Below, in pieces: positions 46,359 to 54,788 of a stretch of DNA of 64,000 bases (the stretch's first letter is position 1; each line of letters begins with the position of its first letter). The notes under the pieces were generated by a model that saw nothing but the letters and a program-made list of their open reading frames with translations, was not told the DNA's origin and made no database searches. A program made the position numbers and the translations under genes. The DNA is from JAVJRN01 sp040218415 (GTDB taxonomy: Bacteria > Bacteroidota > Bacteroidia > Cytophagales > Cyclobacteriaceae): NCBI GenBank assembly GCA_040218415.1, contig JAVJRN010000050.1:32194-96193 (forward strand), in the 5' to 3' direction.

Positions 46359-46919
46359 TTAGATCAAGACCAGTTTTGGTTTTGTTGGATTGGCAAAAAG
46401 ATCTGGATCGGGCGTAAAATGCTTATTAAAGAAACCGTCCATTTCATCTTTGGTTGATTTACTAAGCTTCGTTGATATTTCTTCTATGGCTTTCCAACCG
46501 ATAGCATAAGGCGGAGTATCAAGTAATAATTTTGTTCCTCGGCAATGGCCAAATATCTGATATTCTTCTGATTCTGATACTGGGGTATCGTGGACAATAC
46601 ATTTTGCAAAAAGATGTTCATTTAGATCGACGGCTTTTCCCAAGTTCTTTTCCATTGCTTTACCTAAATACTGCTGAATATTTTGCATTGATTCTTGCGA
46701 AATCTTCTGGTAAAATTTCTGTGCACATGTGACGCATATCGCGTAATCTATAATTACATCTTGCGCCTGATGGCCTTGATAGTTTCGAAAAACTTTTTCG
46801 ACAAAATAATCAACCGTAGGCTCTGTCAGATCTTTGTCACACTCTAAACATTGAGTAAAAGGAGCACCAGTGTTATACGAAAATAATACTTCCGGAATAT
46901 CTATTGACTTTTTATCCAT
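46359..46919 (-). CDS. hypothetical protein with CxxC pairs
   Basis: Not recognised. 186 residues from the ATG at 46919 (MDKKSIDIPEVLFSYNTGAP); the open frame goes further to 46964 but with a poor N-terminus. Two CxxC motifs (CLECDKD and CVTCAQKF) and a later cluster of His/Cys (FAKCIVHDT, GHCRGTK) suggest a zinc site. Soluble. Divergent from marR, sharing a 91-bp region that contains a palindrome, so it may be co-regulated with the marR operon. Confidence 0.72.
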   Translation of the reverse strand: MDKKSIDIPEVLFSYNTGAPFTQCLECDKDLTEPTVDYFVEKVFRNYQGHQAQDVIIDYAICVTCAQKFYQKISQESMQNIQQYLGKAMEKNLGKAVDLNEHLFAKCIVHDTPVSESEEYQIFGHCRGTKLLLDTPPYAIGWKAIEEISTKLSKSTKDEMDGFFNKHFTPDPDLFANPTKPKLVLI

Positions 46920-46973
46920 ATCCAAGATTAGTATGACATCACAGATATTACAAATGAAAATCAAAAAATATAG

Positions 46974-46985
46974 TATGCATGCATA
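46974..46985. promoter_or_regulatory. 12-bp perfect palindrome, candidate MarR operator
   Basis: TATGCATGCATA lies in the 91-bp divergent region between the CxxC protein and marR, 9 bp upstream of a -7 element for marR. It would sit between -33 and -7, ideal for repression by a MarR dimer. Auto-regulation is inferred from position. Confidence 0.5.
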
Positions 46986-46994
46986 ACAAATTTG

Positions 46995-47002
46995 TATATT
47001 TG
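46995..47002 (+). promoter_or_regulatory. -7 promoter element for marR-fadJ-thiolase operon
   Basis: TATATTTG matches TAnnTTTG, 8 bp before the marR ATG. No convincing -33 TTTG is visible. Confidence 0.4.
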
Positions 47003-47010
47003 ATGACGAT

Positions 47011-47484
47011 ATGAAAAGAGAAGATACGATAGACTATAACATCAAAGTGGCTTGGCATGCTATTTCACGCATGTATAACCAGTATGGTCAAGACTTTGAT
47101 ATTACGGCTTCCACGGGATTTGTATTATTAAATATTGATGCAGAAGAAGGTACGCCAGCAACCAAAATAGCCCCAATGATGGGACTCGAAGCACGTTCCC
47201 TCACCAGAATGCTTAAAACCATGGAAGAAAAAAAATGGATCTATCGGGAAAAAGATCCCGTCGATGGACGCTCTGTCAGAATCTTCCTTACAGACTTAGG
47301 AAAGGAGAAACGAGTTTTTTCCAGAAATGCAGTGCGTGAATTTAATTCACGTGTATACGAACTAGTCTCTGAGGATAAAATGAAAGCATTTATTGAAGTA
47401 ACCCAAACTGTCATCAAATTGATTGACGATAAAAATTTGTTTAACAAACTAGCAGAAGAATTTATTTATGAAACGAACCATTAA
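47011..47484 (+). CDS. MarR family transcriptional regulator
   Basis: 157 residues with a winged helix-turn-helix: TPATKIAPMMGLEARSLTRMLKTMEEKKWIYREKDPVDGRSVRIFLTDLGKEK, where the DGRSVR wing is the MarR hallmark. It most likely represses the downstream beta-oxidation genes and responds to an acyl-CoA or fatty acid. The gene overlaps fadJ by 17 bp, so translation is coupled; a palindrome lies in its promoter. Confidence 0.93.
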   Translation: MKREDTIDYNIKVAWHAISRMYNQYGQDFDITASTGFVLLNIDAEEGTPATKIAPMMGLEARSLTRMLKTMEEKKWIYREKDPVDGRSVRIFLTDLGKEKRVFSRNAVREFNSRVYELVSEDKMKAFIEVTQTVIKLIDDKNLFNKLAEEFIYETNH

Positions 47485-49867
47485 GAAAGCAGCAGTATTA
47501 GGCTCAGGCATTATGGGCTCGAGAATTGCTTGTCATTTTGCCAACATTGGTCTCGAGGTTTTGCTTTTGGACATTGCCCCAAACGAACTCAGCGATCAAG
47601 AAAAAGCGAAAGGACTTACGCTTGATTCACCCCATGTCAAAAACCGAATCGTAAATACGGCTTTACAAACCGCATTGAAATCTAAACCGGCACCTCTTTA
47701 CGATGCATCTAAGTCATCATTTATCACAACGGGAAATTTCGATGACAATTTAAAAGATATCAAGAGCTGCGATTGGATCATAGAAGCAGTTGTCGAAAAT
47801 CTTGATATCAAAAAATCGCTCTTCGAGAAAGTTGAAAAATACAGAACTCCAGGAACGCTCATAACTAGTAATACCTCTGGTATTCCAATCAACTTAATGC
47901 TTGATGGCAGAAGTGATGATTTTCAAAAGCATTTTTGTGGGACCCACTTTTTTAATCCTCCAAGATATTTGAGATTGTTTGAGGTCATACCTACGGCCAA
48001 AACTGACAGTGAGGTTGTTGATTTTTTCATGCACTATGGAGACTTATTTCTTGGAAAAGAAACGGTACTTTGTAAAGACACACCGGCATTTATTGCCAAT
48101 AGAATTGGAATTTTCGCGATAATGTCGGGTATGCACACGATCGAGGAAATGGGACTTACCGTCAATGAAGTTGACAAACTTACGGGTCCAGTTATTGGTC
48201 GTCAAAAGTCAGCGACTTTTCGAACCATGGATCTCGTGGGATTAGATACTGCCGTCAAAGTAGCTTCTGGTCTTTATGAAGGTCTACCAAATGATGAATC
48301 TCGAGATACTTTCAAACTTCCAAAAATTGTAAAAGAGCTATATGATAAAAAGTGGTGGGGAGATAAAACGAATCAAGGATATTATAAAAAAGTAGTTGAA
48401 GGGGGCGCCAAGGAAATTCTAGAACTCAACCTTGAAACTTTTGAATACGAATCAAAATCAAAAGTAAAACTTAACATTCTCGATGAAACCAAAAATGAAG
48501 AGGATGTAAAGAAACGATTGAAAATAGCGATAGAGTCTTCAGGCAAAGAAGGTGACTTTTACAGAAAGACCTTTTTTGATCTTTTCAAATATTGCACTTT
48601 CAGAATTCCTGAAATTGCTGATGAACTATACAGAATTGATGAAGCCGTGTCTGCAGGTTTTGGATGGGAAGTTGGACCATTCGCAAGTTGGGATGCCATG
48701 GGCGTTCAGGCTTGTTTCGATAAGATGAAGGAAATGGGGTATGCTCCTGCTGAATGGGTTGGCGAAATGTTAGCCGCGGGTCATACTTCCTTTTACAAAT
48801 TTCAGGACGGAAAAAAACAATATTATGATATTCCATCTAAGTCCTATAAAGTAATACCAGGCACAGAAGGACTTATTTTCTTACAAGCACATAAAGAAAA
48901 GCATGTTGTTTGGAAAAACGATGGTACGACCATCTATGATATTGGTGATGGTGTCCTAAACATAGAATTTCACACTAAAATGAATTCTATAGGCGCAGAA
49001 GTTATTGAAGGAATCAATACAGGAATTTCTTTAGCAGAGAAAGACTTTAGAGGAGTAGTCATCGGCAATGAAGGACAAAACTTTTCAGCTGGTGCTAATC
49101 TAGCGATGTTATTTATGTATGCTGTGGACCAAGAGTTTGATGAAATCGAAATGATGATTCGTCAATTCCAAAATACCATGACCAGAGCAAGGTTTTCGTC
49201 GATTCCTGTGGTAGCTGCACCAGCAGGCTTAACGCTTGGCGGAGGTTGTGAGTTGTCGCTTCACTGTGATGCCATTCAGGCACATGCCGAATCGTATATC
49301 GGTTTGGTTGAAGTGGGTGTTGGTTTGATCCCTGGCGGAGGTGGAACGAAAGAACTTACCTTAAGAGCTTCAGATAAATACGCGAATGGTGATCCAGAAT
49401 TAAATACGCTCCAAGAATATTTCATGAATATCGCCACAGCAAAAGTTGCCACTTCCGCGGAAGAAGCAAGAGGTATGGATATTCTAAAATCGTCTGATAA
49501 AATTACTTTGAATCGTTCAAGATTATTGGCGGATGCCAAAACGAAAGTTCTGGCGCTTGCTGATGCCGGATACACTCAACCATCGATGCGAAGAGACATT
49601 AAAGTTCAAGGTAAAACAGGAATGGCTATGTTCGGCGCGGGAGTTACTGGAATGAGATATGGTGCATATATTTCAGAACATGATGCTAAAATTGCCGAGA
49701 AACTTTCTTTCGTCATGAACGGAGGTGATTTGTCGGCACCAACTTTAGTTTCTGAGCAATACTTATTGGATCTCGAAAGAGAAGCTTTCTTGAGTCTTTG
49801 TGGTGAGCCTAAAACTTTAGAAAGAATCCAAAGCATTTTATTCAAAGGTAAACCCTTGAGAAACTGA
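47468..49867 (+). CDS. 3-hydroxyacyl-CoA dehydrogenase / enoyl-CoA hydratase bifunctional enzyme
   Basis: 799-residue beta-oxidation enzyme. The order is dehydrogenase first and hydratase last, opposite to E. coli FadB/FadJ: NAD-binding GSGIMGSRIACHF at about residue 12, HFFNPPRYLRLFEVI (hydroxyacyl-CoA site), 3HCDH C-terminal domains, then a crotonase domain (about 495-680) with oxyanion elements NFSAGANL and TLGGGCELSLHCDA. Also EVGVGLIPGGGGTKEL with the catalytic Glu region. Hydrates enoyl-CoA and oxidises 3-hydroxyacyl-CoA. Forms an operon with marR (17-bp overlap) and thiolase (61-bp gap). Confidence 0.93.
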   Translation: MKRTIKKAAVLGSGIMGSRIACHFANIGLEVLLLDIAPNELSDQEKAKGLTLDSPHVKNRIVNTALQTALKSKPAPLYDASKSSFITTGNFDDNLKDIKSCDWIIEAVVENLDIKKSLFEKVEKYRTPGTLITSNTSGIPINLMLDGRSDDFQKHFCGTHFFNPPRYLRLFEVIPTAKTDSEVVDFFMHYGDLFLGKETVLCKDTPAFIANRIGIFAIMSGMHTIEEMGLTVNEVDKLTGPVIGRQKSATFRTMDLVGLDTAVKVASGLYEGLPNDESRDTFKLPKIVKELYDKKWWGDKTNQGYYKKVVEGGAKEILELNLETFEYESKSKVKLNILDETKNEEDVKKRLKIAIESSGKEGDFYRKTFFDLFKYCTFRIPEIADELYRIDEAVSAGFGWEVGPFASWDAMGVQACFDKMKEMGYAPAEWVGEMLAAGHTSFYKFQDGKKQYYDIPSKSYKVIPGTEGLIFLQAHKEKHVVWKNDGTTIYDIGDGVLNIEFHTKMNSIGAEVIEGINTGISLAEKDFRGVVIGNEGQNFSAGANLAMLFMYAVDQEFDEIEMMIRQFQNTMTRARFSSIPVVAAPAGLTLGGGCELSLHCDAIQAHAESYIGLVEVGVGLIPGGGGTKELTLRASDKYANGDPELNTLQEYFMNIATAKVATSAEEARGMDILKSSDKITLNRSRLLADAKTKVLALADAGYTQPSMRRDIKVQGKTGMAMFGAGVTGMRYGAYISEHDAKIAEKLSFVMNGGDLSAPTLVSEQYLLDLEREAFLSLCGEPKTLERIQSILFKGKPLRN

Positions 49868-49928
49868 TTCTTTAAAAGAACAATCACATCTTTTACACGA
49901 AATCTAATAATCAAAAAAAGAAAAAAGA

Positions 49929-51101
49929 ATGAACGCATATATAGTAGCAGGATATAGATCGGCAGTAGGCCGTGCAAAAAAAGGAGGATTCAGGTTTTAT
50001 CGTCCTGATGATTTGGCCGCAGATGTTATTCAACATTTGGTTGGCTCCATTGATGGGTTTGACGCAAAAAGAGTGGATGACCTCATCGTTGGTAATGCCA
50101 TTCCGGAAGCGGAGCAAGGAATGCAAATGGGAAGAATGATTTCTCTTTTGGCTTTACCACAGGAAGTACCAGGGATGATTGTGAACCGATACTGCGGTTC
50201 AGGGTTGGAGGCTATTGCTTTGGCATCAGCCAGAGTACATGCAGGAACAGCTGATTGCATCATTGCCGGTGGTACTGAATCAATGTCTTTAGTTCCGATG
50301 TTAGGCTATAAGACAGCCTTAAACTGGAAAATAGCTTCAAAAACCCCAGATTATTATTTGGGCATGGGTTTGACAGCAGAAGAGGTAGCCACCGATTATA
50401 AAATAGACAAGGACGAGGCAAATCAGTTTGCGGTAGCGTCTCATCAAAAGGCGGCAAAAGCCATTGCGGAAGGTAAGTTCAAAGACGAAATAGTTCCCGT
50501 AGAAGTAGAAGAAACTTACATGGAAGGGGATAAACGCAAAAAACGAACCTACACTGTTGATACAGACGAATGTGTAAGGCCTGATACCAATATGGAATCA
50601 CTATCTGGTTTACGACCAGCTTTTAAAAATGGAGGTCAAGTCACTGCGGGAAACTCATCCCCAACTTCAGATGGAGCGGCCTTTGTTATGGTCATGTCAG
50701 AAAAAATGGTGAAGGAGTATAATCTTGAACCAATCGCTAGAATGGTTTCTTATACCGCAGCTGGGGTAAACCCAAGAATCATGGGAATCGGACCTGTTGA
50801 GGCTGTGCCGAAAGCATTAAAACAAGCGGGACTCAAACAATCAGATATTGATTTGATCGAATTAAACGAAGCTTTTGCAGCTCAGTCTTTGGCCGTGATC
50901 AAAACTTTAGATTTAGATACAGCTAAACTTAATGTGAATGGAGGAGCTATTGCGCTGGGCCATCCATTAGGATGTACAGGAGCTAAACTCAGCATCTCTT
51001 TGTTTAACGAGATGAGAAGACAAAACAGCAAATATGGAATGGTAACCGCCTGTGTTGGTGGTGGACAAGGCGTTGCTGGAATCTATGAGTTTTTAAAATA
51101 G
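49929..51101 (+). CDS. acetyl-CoA C-acyltransferase (thiolase)
   Basis: 390-residue thiolase closing the beta-oxidation cycle by cleaving 3-ketoacyl-CoA. Catalytic residues visible: nucleophilic C89 in NRYCGSGLEAIA, H345 in GGAIALGHPLGCTGA, and C375 in TACVGGGQG. Full length and probably degradative (FadA/FadI type). It ends the marR-fadJ-thiolase operon, and a strong terminator follows. Confidence 0.94.
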   Translation: MNAYIVAGYRSAVGRAKKGGFRFYRPDDLAADVIQHLVGSIDGFDAKRVDDLIVGNAIPEAEQGMQMGRMISLLALPQEVPGMIVNRYCGSGLEAIALASARVHAGTADCIIAGGTESMSLVPMLGYKTALNWKIASKTPDYYLGMGLTAEEVATDYKIDKDEANQFAVASHQKAAKAIAEGKFKDEIVPVEVEETYMEGDKRKKRTYTVDTDECVRPDTNMESLSGLRPAFKNGGQVTAGNSSPTSDGAAFVMVMSEKMVKEYNLEPIARMVSYTAAGVNPRIMGIGPVEAVPKALKQAGLKQSDIDLIELNEAFAAQSLAVIKTLDLDTAKLNVNGGAIALGHPLGCTGAKLSISLFNEMRRQNSKYGMVTACVGGGQGVAGIYEFLK

Positions 51102-51128
51102 AATAATTTCCCATAGTTATTGGCAAAG

Positions 51129-51162
51129 AAAAACGGCTATCATTTTTGGTAGCCGTTTTTTT
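51129..51162 (+). terminator. rho-independent terminator after thiolase
   Basis: An 11-bp stem (AAAAACGGCTA / TAGCCGTTTTT) with a 10-nt loop and a T-run on the plus strand, 28 bp after the thiolase stop. Confidence 0.87.
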
Positions 51163-51548
51163 ATAAAAAAAGTCTCCCGAAAACGAGAGACTCTCCATTA
51201 TGCAATTCCTCTTCAGATTACACGACTTACAATGCTTGATCGCATCAGTAATGAAGAGACATCTTTTTATGAAATGGTTGGAATGTGCTGTAAATAACTG
51301 GGAAGGATATTCTCAATCTCTGTGAATACTCATGACTAAGAATGAATTCCTTCCCAATTGACTATGAACCTAAGTACAATTCTGAGTGAATTGGAATACT
51401 AAGTTAGGCTTGATGTGATTGTAAAATTTGCCCGGATCTTGAGTCAGCCTTTAAAAGAAAAATAAGTCACTGACAATCAACGAGTAAGAGACGCAGTAAA
51501 AATAAAATTACCCAAAAAAGGTGGCATAAAATACCCGTTTTTAGTTAC
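51163..51548. other. 386-bp intergenic region without recognised gene
   Basis: A long gap between convergent genes. It contains a hairpin AGTCTCCCG/CGAGAGACT (51171-51192, one mismatch), an 8-bp inverted repeat GGGAAGGA...TCCTTCCC near 51299-51355, and a 41-codon ORF at 51200-51325 that I do not trust. Nothing definite is seen. A small RNA is possible. Confidence 0.35.
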
Positions 51549-52199
51549 TTAGTTTAGCTGAATAATATCGTGTTGTATGGCGTATTTTACAAGACTTACA
51601 GCATTTTTTCCACTGGTCTTTTTCATGATATTTTTTCGGTGAGTATGCACTGTTTGTTCACTTAAAAACAATTCTTCACCAATTTCCTTCATGGTCATTT
51701 CCTTACAGATCAGTTCCAGAACTTCTACTTCTCTTTTTGTAAGATCTGTTTTACTGAGTACGTGATCTCTACTTTTTATCACCTTTTGATGCAAAGCTTT
51801 TGAAACGATTTGATTGTAGTAGAAGTCGTTGTTAATGACGTATTTAATAGCCTGATGAACTTCCTCAGGTTCGGAACTTTTAAGTAAATAGCTATGAACA
51901 CCTATTTCTATCAGTTCCGAAATGATACTTAGTTCGTCGTGAGACGAAATCATTATTATTCTTAAATCAGGGTAGCTTACCAGAATTTTTTTTGACGCTT
52001 CCCATCCATCCATGACTGGCATTTCTAAGTCAAGCAATACAATGTCATAATGTTGCTTTCTCAGCTCTTCTAGTGCCTCCTTCCCATTACCGCATGTTTT
52101 GGTGAAATTTGTTTCTTCAAAACTTTGTACAATCATTTCCATTCCTCTTCGAAAAAGGCCATGATCATCTACCAGAAGGATACTTAAGGATGGTTTCAT
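51549..52199 (-). CDS. LuxR/NarL-type response regulator
   Basis: 216 residues. N-terminal receiver domain with the acidic pair LLVDDHG, the phospho-acceptor Asp in IVLLDLEMPVMDGWE (about residue 56), and the Lys in LLKSSEPEEV. C-terminal LuxR-type HTH: LTKREVEVLELICKEMTMKEIGEELFLSEQTVHTHRKNIMKK. No cognate kinase is adjacent. Divergent from a small lipoprotein gene (78 bp). Confidence 0.94.
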   Translation of the reverse strand: MKPSLSILLVDDHGLFRRGMEMIVQSFEETNFTKTCGNGKEALEELRKQHYDIVLLDLEMPVMDGWEASKKILVSYPDLRIIMISSHDELSIISELIEIGVHSYLLKSSEPEEVHQAIKYVINNDFYYNQIVSKALHQKVIKSRDHVLSKTDLTKREVEVLELICKEMTMKEIGEELFLSEQTVHTHRKNIMKKTSGKNAVSLVKYAIQHDIIQLN

Positions 52200-52277
52200 A
52201 AACTACGCTAGTTGAGCGGAAGTTAAAAAATATGAAGTCATAAATAACCATAAACGAGCAAGTACTGTTCTAATCAC

Positions 52278-52787
52278 ATGAAAAAACTACCCTTAATTGT
52301 GCTATTCTTTACCTTATTCGCATGTCATCCGGATCAAAATCGCACCATCGACATCAATGATTTTAGGATGAATACGAGTGACGGATCTAGGTTATATTTC
52401 GATAATGTGAGAAAGTCGAATTATAATATGGAGGAGTTGGATCAGGCAGGAATAAACATTTACACCTTGAAAAACACTTCCAATAAGACCTTAACCACCA
52501 AAATCATTCACAATTGGCGAATGGATCAAGCGTATCTACAGATCCAATTGAATGATTCATCTCTTAGTTCATTGTCGTATTTCAACGAGGAGAAAAAAGT
52601 GGCAAGCCTTCCTGTCAAGGACTTGAATTTTATAGATCAAACAAGGAGCGCACTCGTAGTATATAATCTGATTCTAACGAAAAAGCTGATTTTTCAAGAT
52701 TCGCAAATGAATGATACTTTGGTTTTTGATAAAGAGGGATTCAGAATAACATGTTTCGATTATTTACGATTGACGGACAATAGGTGA
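52278..52787 (+). CDS. hypothetical lipoprotein
   Basis: 169 residues, not recognised. Signal with lipobox LFFTLFACHPD. The mature part is polar with short strand patterns (RSALVVYNLILTKKLIFQD). It may pair with the following YHS protein, which is cotranscribed (85 bp apart), or answer to the divergent response regulator. Confidence 0.75.
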   Translation: MKKLPLIVLFFTLFACHPDQNRTIDINDFRMNTSDGSRLYFDNVRKSNYNMEELDQAGINIYTLKNTSNKTLTTKIIHNWRMDQAYLQIQLNDSSLSSLSYFNEEKKVASLPVKDLNFIDQTRSALVVYNLILTKKLIFQDSQMNDTLVFDKEGFRITCFDYLRLTDNR

Positions 52788-52871
52788 TTGTCAACCCTGC
52801 GACCTTCTGATCAAAAGTCAAAACCTGAAGCGCACAAATGCAGTATTCCCTTTTATCAAGCAAACCACGAA

Positions 52872-53321
52872 ATGAAAAATCTTATTTTAGTCATCTTTTT
52901 TTTAGGAACATTAACTTCTTCTGTTAAAGCCCAGCAAAAATACGCTTGCAGTCCTGATGAGATAGCTTTTTATGGCAATGACCTAGTCAGCTATTATGAT
53001 AACAATGTTTTGAAAGGTAATAAAGCATTTGCTTATAACTATGACGGACTCATGTTAGAATTTGCCAATCAGACGAACCTTGATAAGTTTAAAAATAATC
53101 CGAATAAGTATTTACCAGAATATGGTGGCTGGTGTGCCATTGCGCTAGCAAATGGGTCTTTAGTTCAGCCAGATTTCAACCACTATAAAGTACAAAAAGG
53201 AGAGTTGTTGTTTTTTGAAGTTCGGGCTTTTTTTAATGGAAAAACTGCCTGGGATAAAGATCCGGACATCAATAAAATTGTAGCGGATAAAAAACACGCT
53301 CAAATTTTTGATAAAGACTAA
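52872..53321 (+). CDS. YHS domain-containing secreted protein
   Basis: 149 residues from the ATG at 52872, where MKNLILVIFFLGTLTSSVKA is a good signal peptide; the open frame goes back to a TTG at 52788 but without supporting sequence. The mature protein is a YHS-type domain (DEIAFYGNDLVSYYDN, FANQTNLDKFKNNPNKYLPEYGGWCAIALANG), a fold found in proteins linked to metal or redox handling. Overlaps the convergent TAXI-type gene by 4 bp. Confidence 0.85.
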   Translation: MKNLILVIFFLGTLTSSVKAQQKYACSPDEIAFYGNDLVSYYDNNVLKGNKAFAYNYDGLMLEFANQTNLDKFKNNPNKYLPEYGGWCAIALANGSLVQPDFNHYKVQKGELLFFEVRAFFNGKTAWDKDPDINKIVADKKHAQIFDKD

Positions 53322-54562
53322 AGTTTGGCTTTGATCGAACGGACACGCATTTTAACTTCATCAATCGTTTCTTTTGATAGTTCCATGAAAATTCTAAAAC
53401 TTTCGTCAGCCTCCAGCTCTTCATTAATCAGCATTTTGAAAGCTTTATTTTGAGATTCTTGGATTTCTTTAATCTTAAATGCGCCATCACGGATCGTTTT
53501 TATTTGCGGCAATTCATTCTTGATATCCATGAGTACTTTATAGAAAACATCTACTCTGTCTTTCTTCTTTTGCTTTTGCCAACGAGTAAGAGAAATCAGC
53601 GCCGAGATAATTGCTACGATTATGGAGAACATGACACCCACTAACTCCGCGTACCTCTCAAAAAAGCCCGGCTCGTCCCTATCAAGGTAAGTTCTAGCGC
53701 CATTGTGTAGCGGAAAACTTAATCTAGACCTATCAAAACCTTCGTCAAGACCCGCGTAAATTAGCGGGCTGATCTTTTCGAACTCTTGTTTTTCTCTGAA
53801 TATTGTACGTATCATGTCATTGATTGGCGTATCTCTCATACTTGCCCGGCAGATAAGTACAGCGTCCGCCGCAAGGGTAAGAATGGGTTCTTTGGTCAAA
53901 CTACCATAAGTATTAGAGGGTATCATATATGGTTTGACCTTAGGAAACTTTAAAGAAATACCTTCTACGATGGAGCCTTTCCCATAATTGTCAATATCAT
54001 CAAAAGAGTAAAGCTTGAAATTACCTAAACCCGACAATGCATTGTCGGGAATAATATCATTGAAACCAGCAATAATATCGTAGTTATCAAAAGGGTTGAA
54101 TGTGATATCTACTCTGGAGGTATCAATATTGAAAAAATCAAATAGTTCAACCATAAACCGGAAAGAACCAGAACTGGGAGTATTCATGAATATTTTCTTA
54201 TCATACACCAGCTCTTCAAAAGACTGTGGTTCATACGTATTGCTATGAAAAACATGTAATATCTGAGGATAAAACACAAGTACCGAGTTTACCCCTTCTC
54301 TAAAGGGAGTATTATTTTCAGTAATGGTAAAATCTATTTTCCCTTCAGCCACACTATCTATATTGGAAACGGAACCGTCCCCAATGCTCAAGATGATATC
54401 AACATTGTAATTGGCCTCTAGCACTTTTTCTATCGTTTTCGAGATTTCGCCTATTGGCTCATCAGCGGAATAAATTAACGAGTAGGTGAGCGTAGTGGGG
54501 TTGCAAGAATTGAATAAAAGGCTGACTAAAAGTCCTGAAAATAAGCGAGCAATTAATTTCAT
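53318..54562 (-). CDS. TAXI-type periplasmic substrate-binding protein with C-terminal membrane anchor
   Basis: 414 residues. An N-terminal signal ends in LLFNSCNP (imperfect lipobox), then a TAXI/NMT1-like solute-binding domain (about 25-295: ADEPIGEISKTIEKVL, GDGSVSNIDSVAEGKIDFTITENN, FMNTPSSGSFRF, SGLGNFK). A single transmembrane helix at about 312-335 is followed by a basic RWQKQKKK and a charged helical tail to the end, likely cytoplasmic. TAXI proteins normally feed TRAP transporters; no DctQ/M genes are here. Divergent from a two-RCK channel gene, 226 bp away. An unusual architecture; ligand unknown. Confidence 0.78.
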   Translation of the reverse strand: MKLIARLFSGLLVSLLFNSCNPTTLTYSLIYSADEPIGEISKTIEKVLEANYNVDIILSIGDGSVSNIDSVAEGKIDFTITENNTPFREGVNSVLVFYPQILHVFHSNTYEPQSFEELVYDKKIFMNTPSSGSFRFMVELFDFFNIDTSRVDITFNPFDNYDIIAGFNDIIPDNALSGLGNFKLYSFDDIDNYGKGSIVEGISLKFPKVKPYMIPSNTYGSLTKEPILTLAADAVLICRASMRDTPINDMIRTIFREKQEFEKISPLIYAGLDEGFDRSRLSFPLHNGARTYLDRDEPGFFERYAELVGVMFSIIVAIISALISLTRWQKQKKKDRVDVFYKVLMDIKNELPQIKTIRDGAFKIKEIQESQNKAFKMLINEELEADESFRIFMELSKETIDEVKMRVRSIKAKL

Positions 54563-54788
54563 TGGAAAACATTTTGTTAATATTATAGAAAACAGCGCAA
54601 CTGTGCCGCAAAAAAATGTCTTTTATAAGACAAGCAACCCTACCTTTTCCATTATATAAGTAGTTGACCTTGAGCCATAAGTTGGATATTATTTCAATGA
54701 TTCATGCGGACTTATCCCACCACGGATATAATTTTATAATTTCAATTAGCTTTGCGTACCTTTTATAGACCAATCAAGAATCACTCAA

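Noticed and set aside
51200..51325. 41-codon ORF MQFLFRLHDLQCLIASVM...
   Set aside because: Short, no ribosome-site context; expected by chance in 386 bp of AT-rich DNA.
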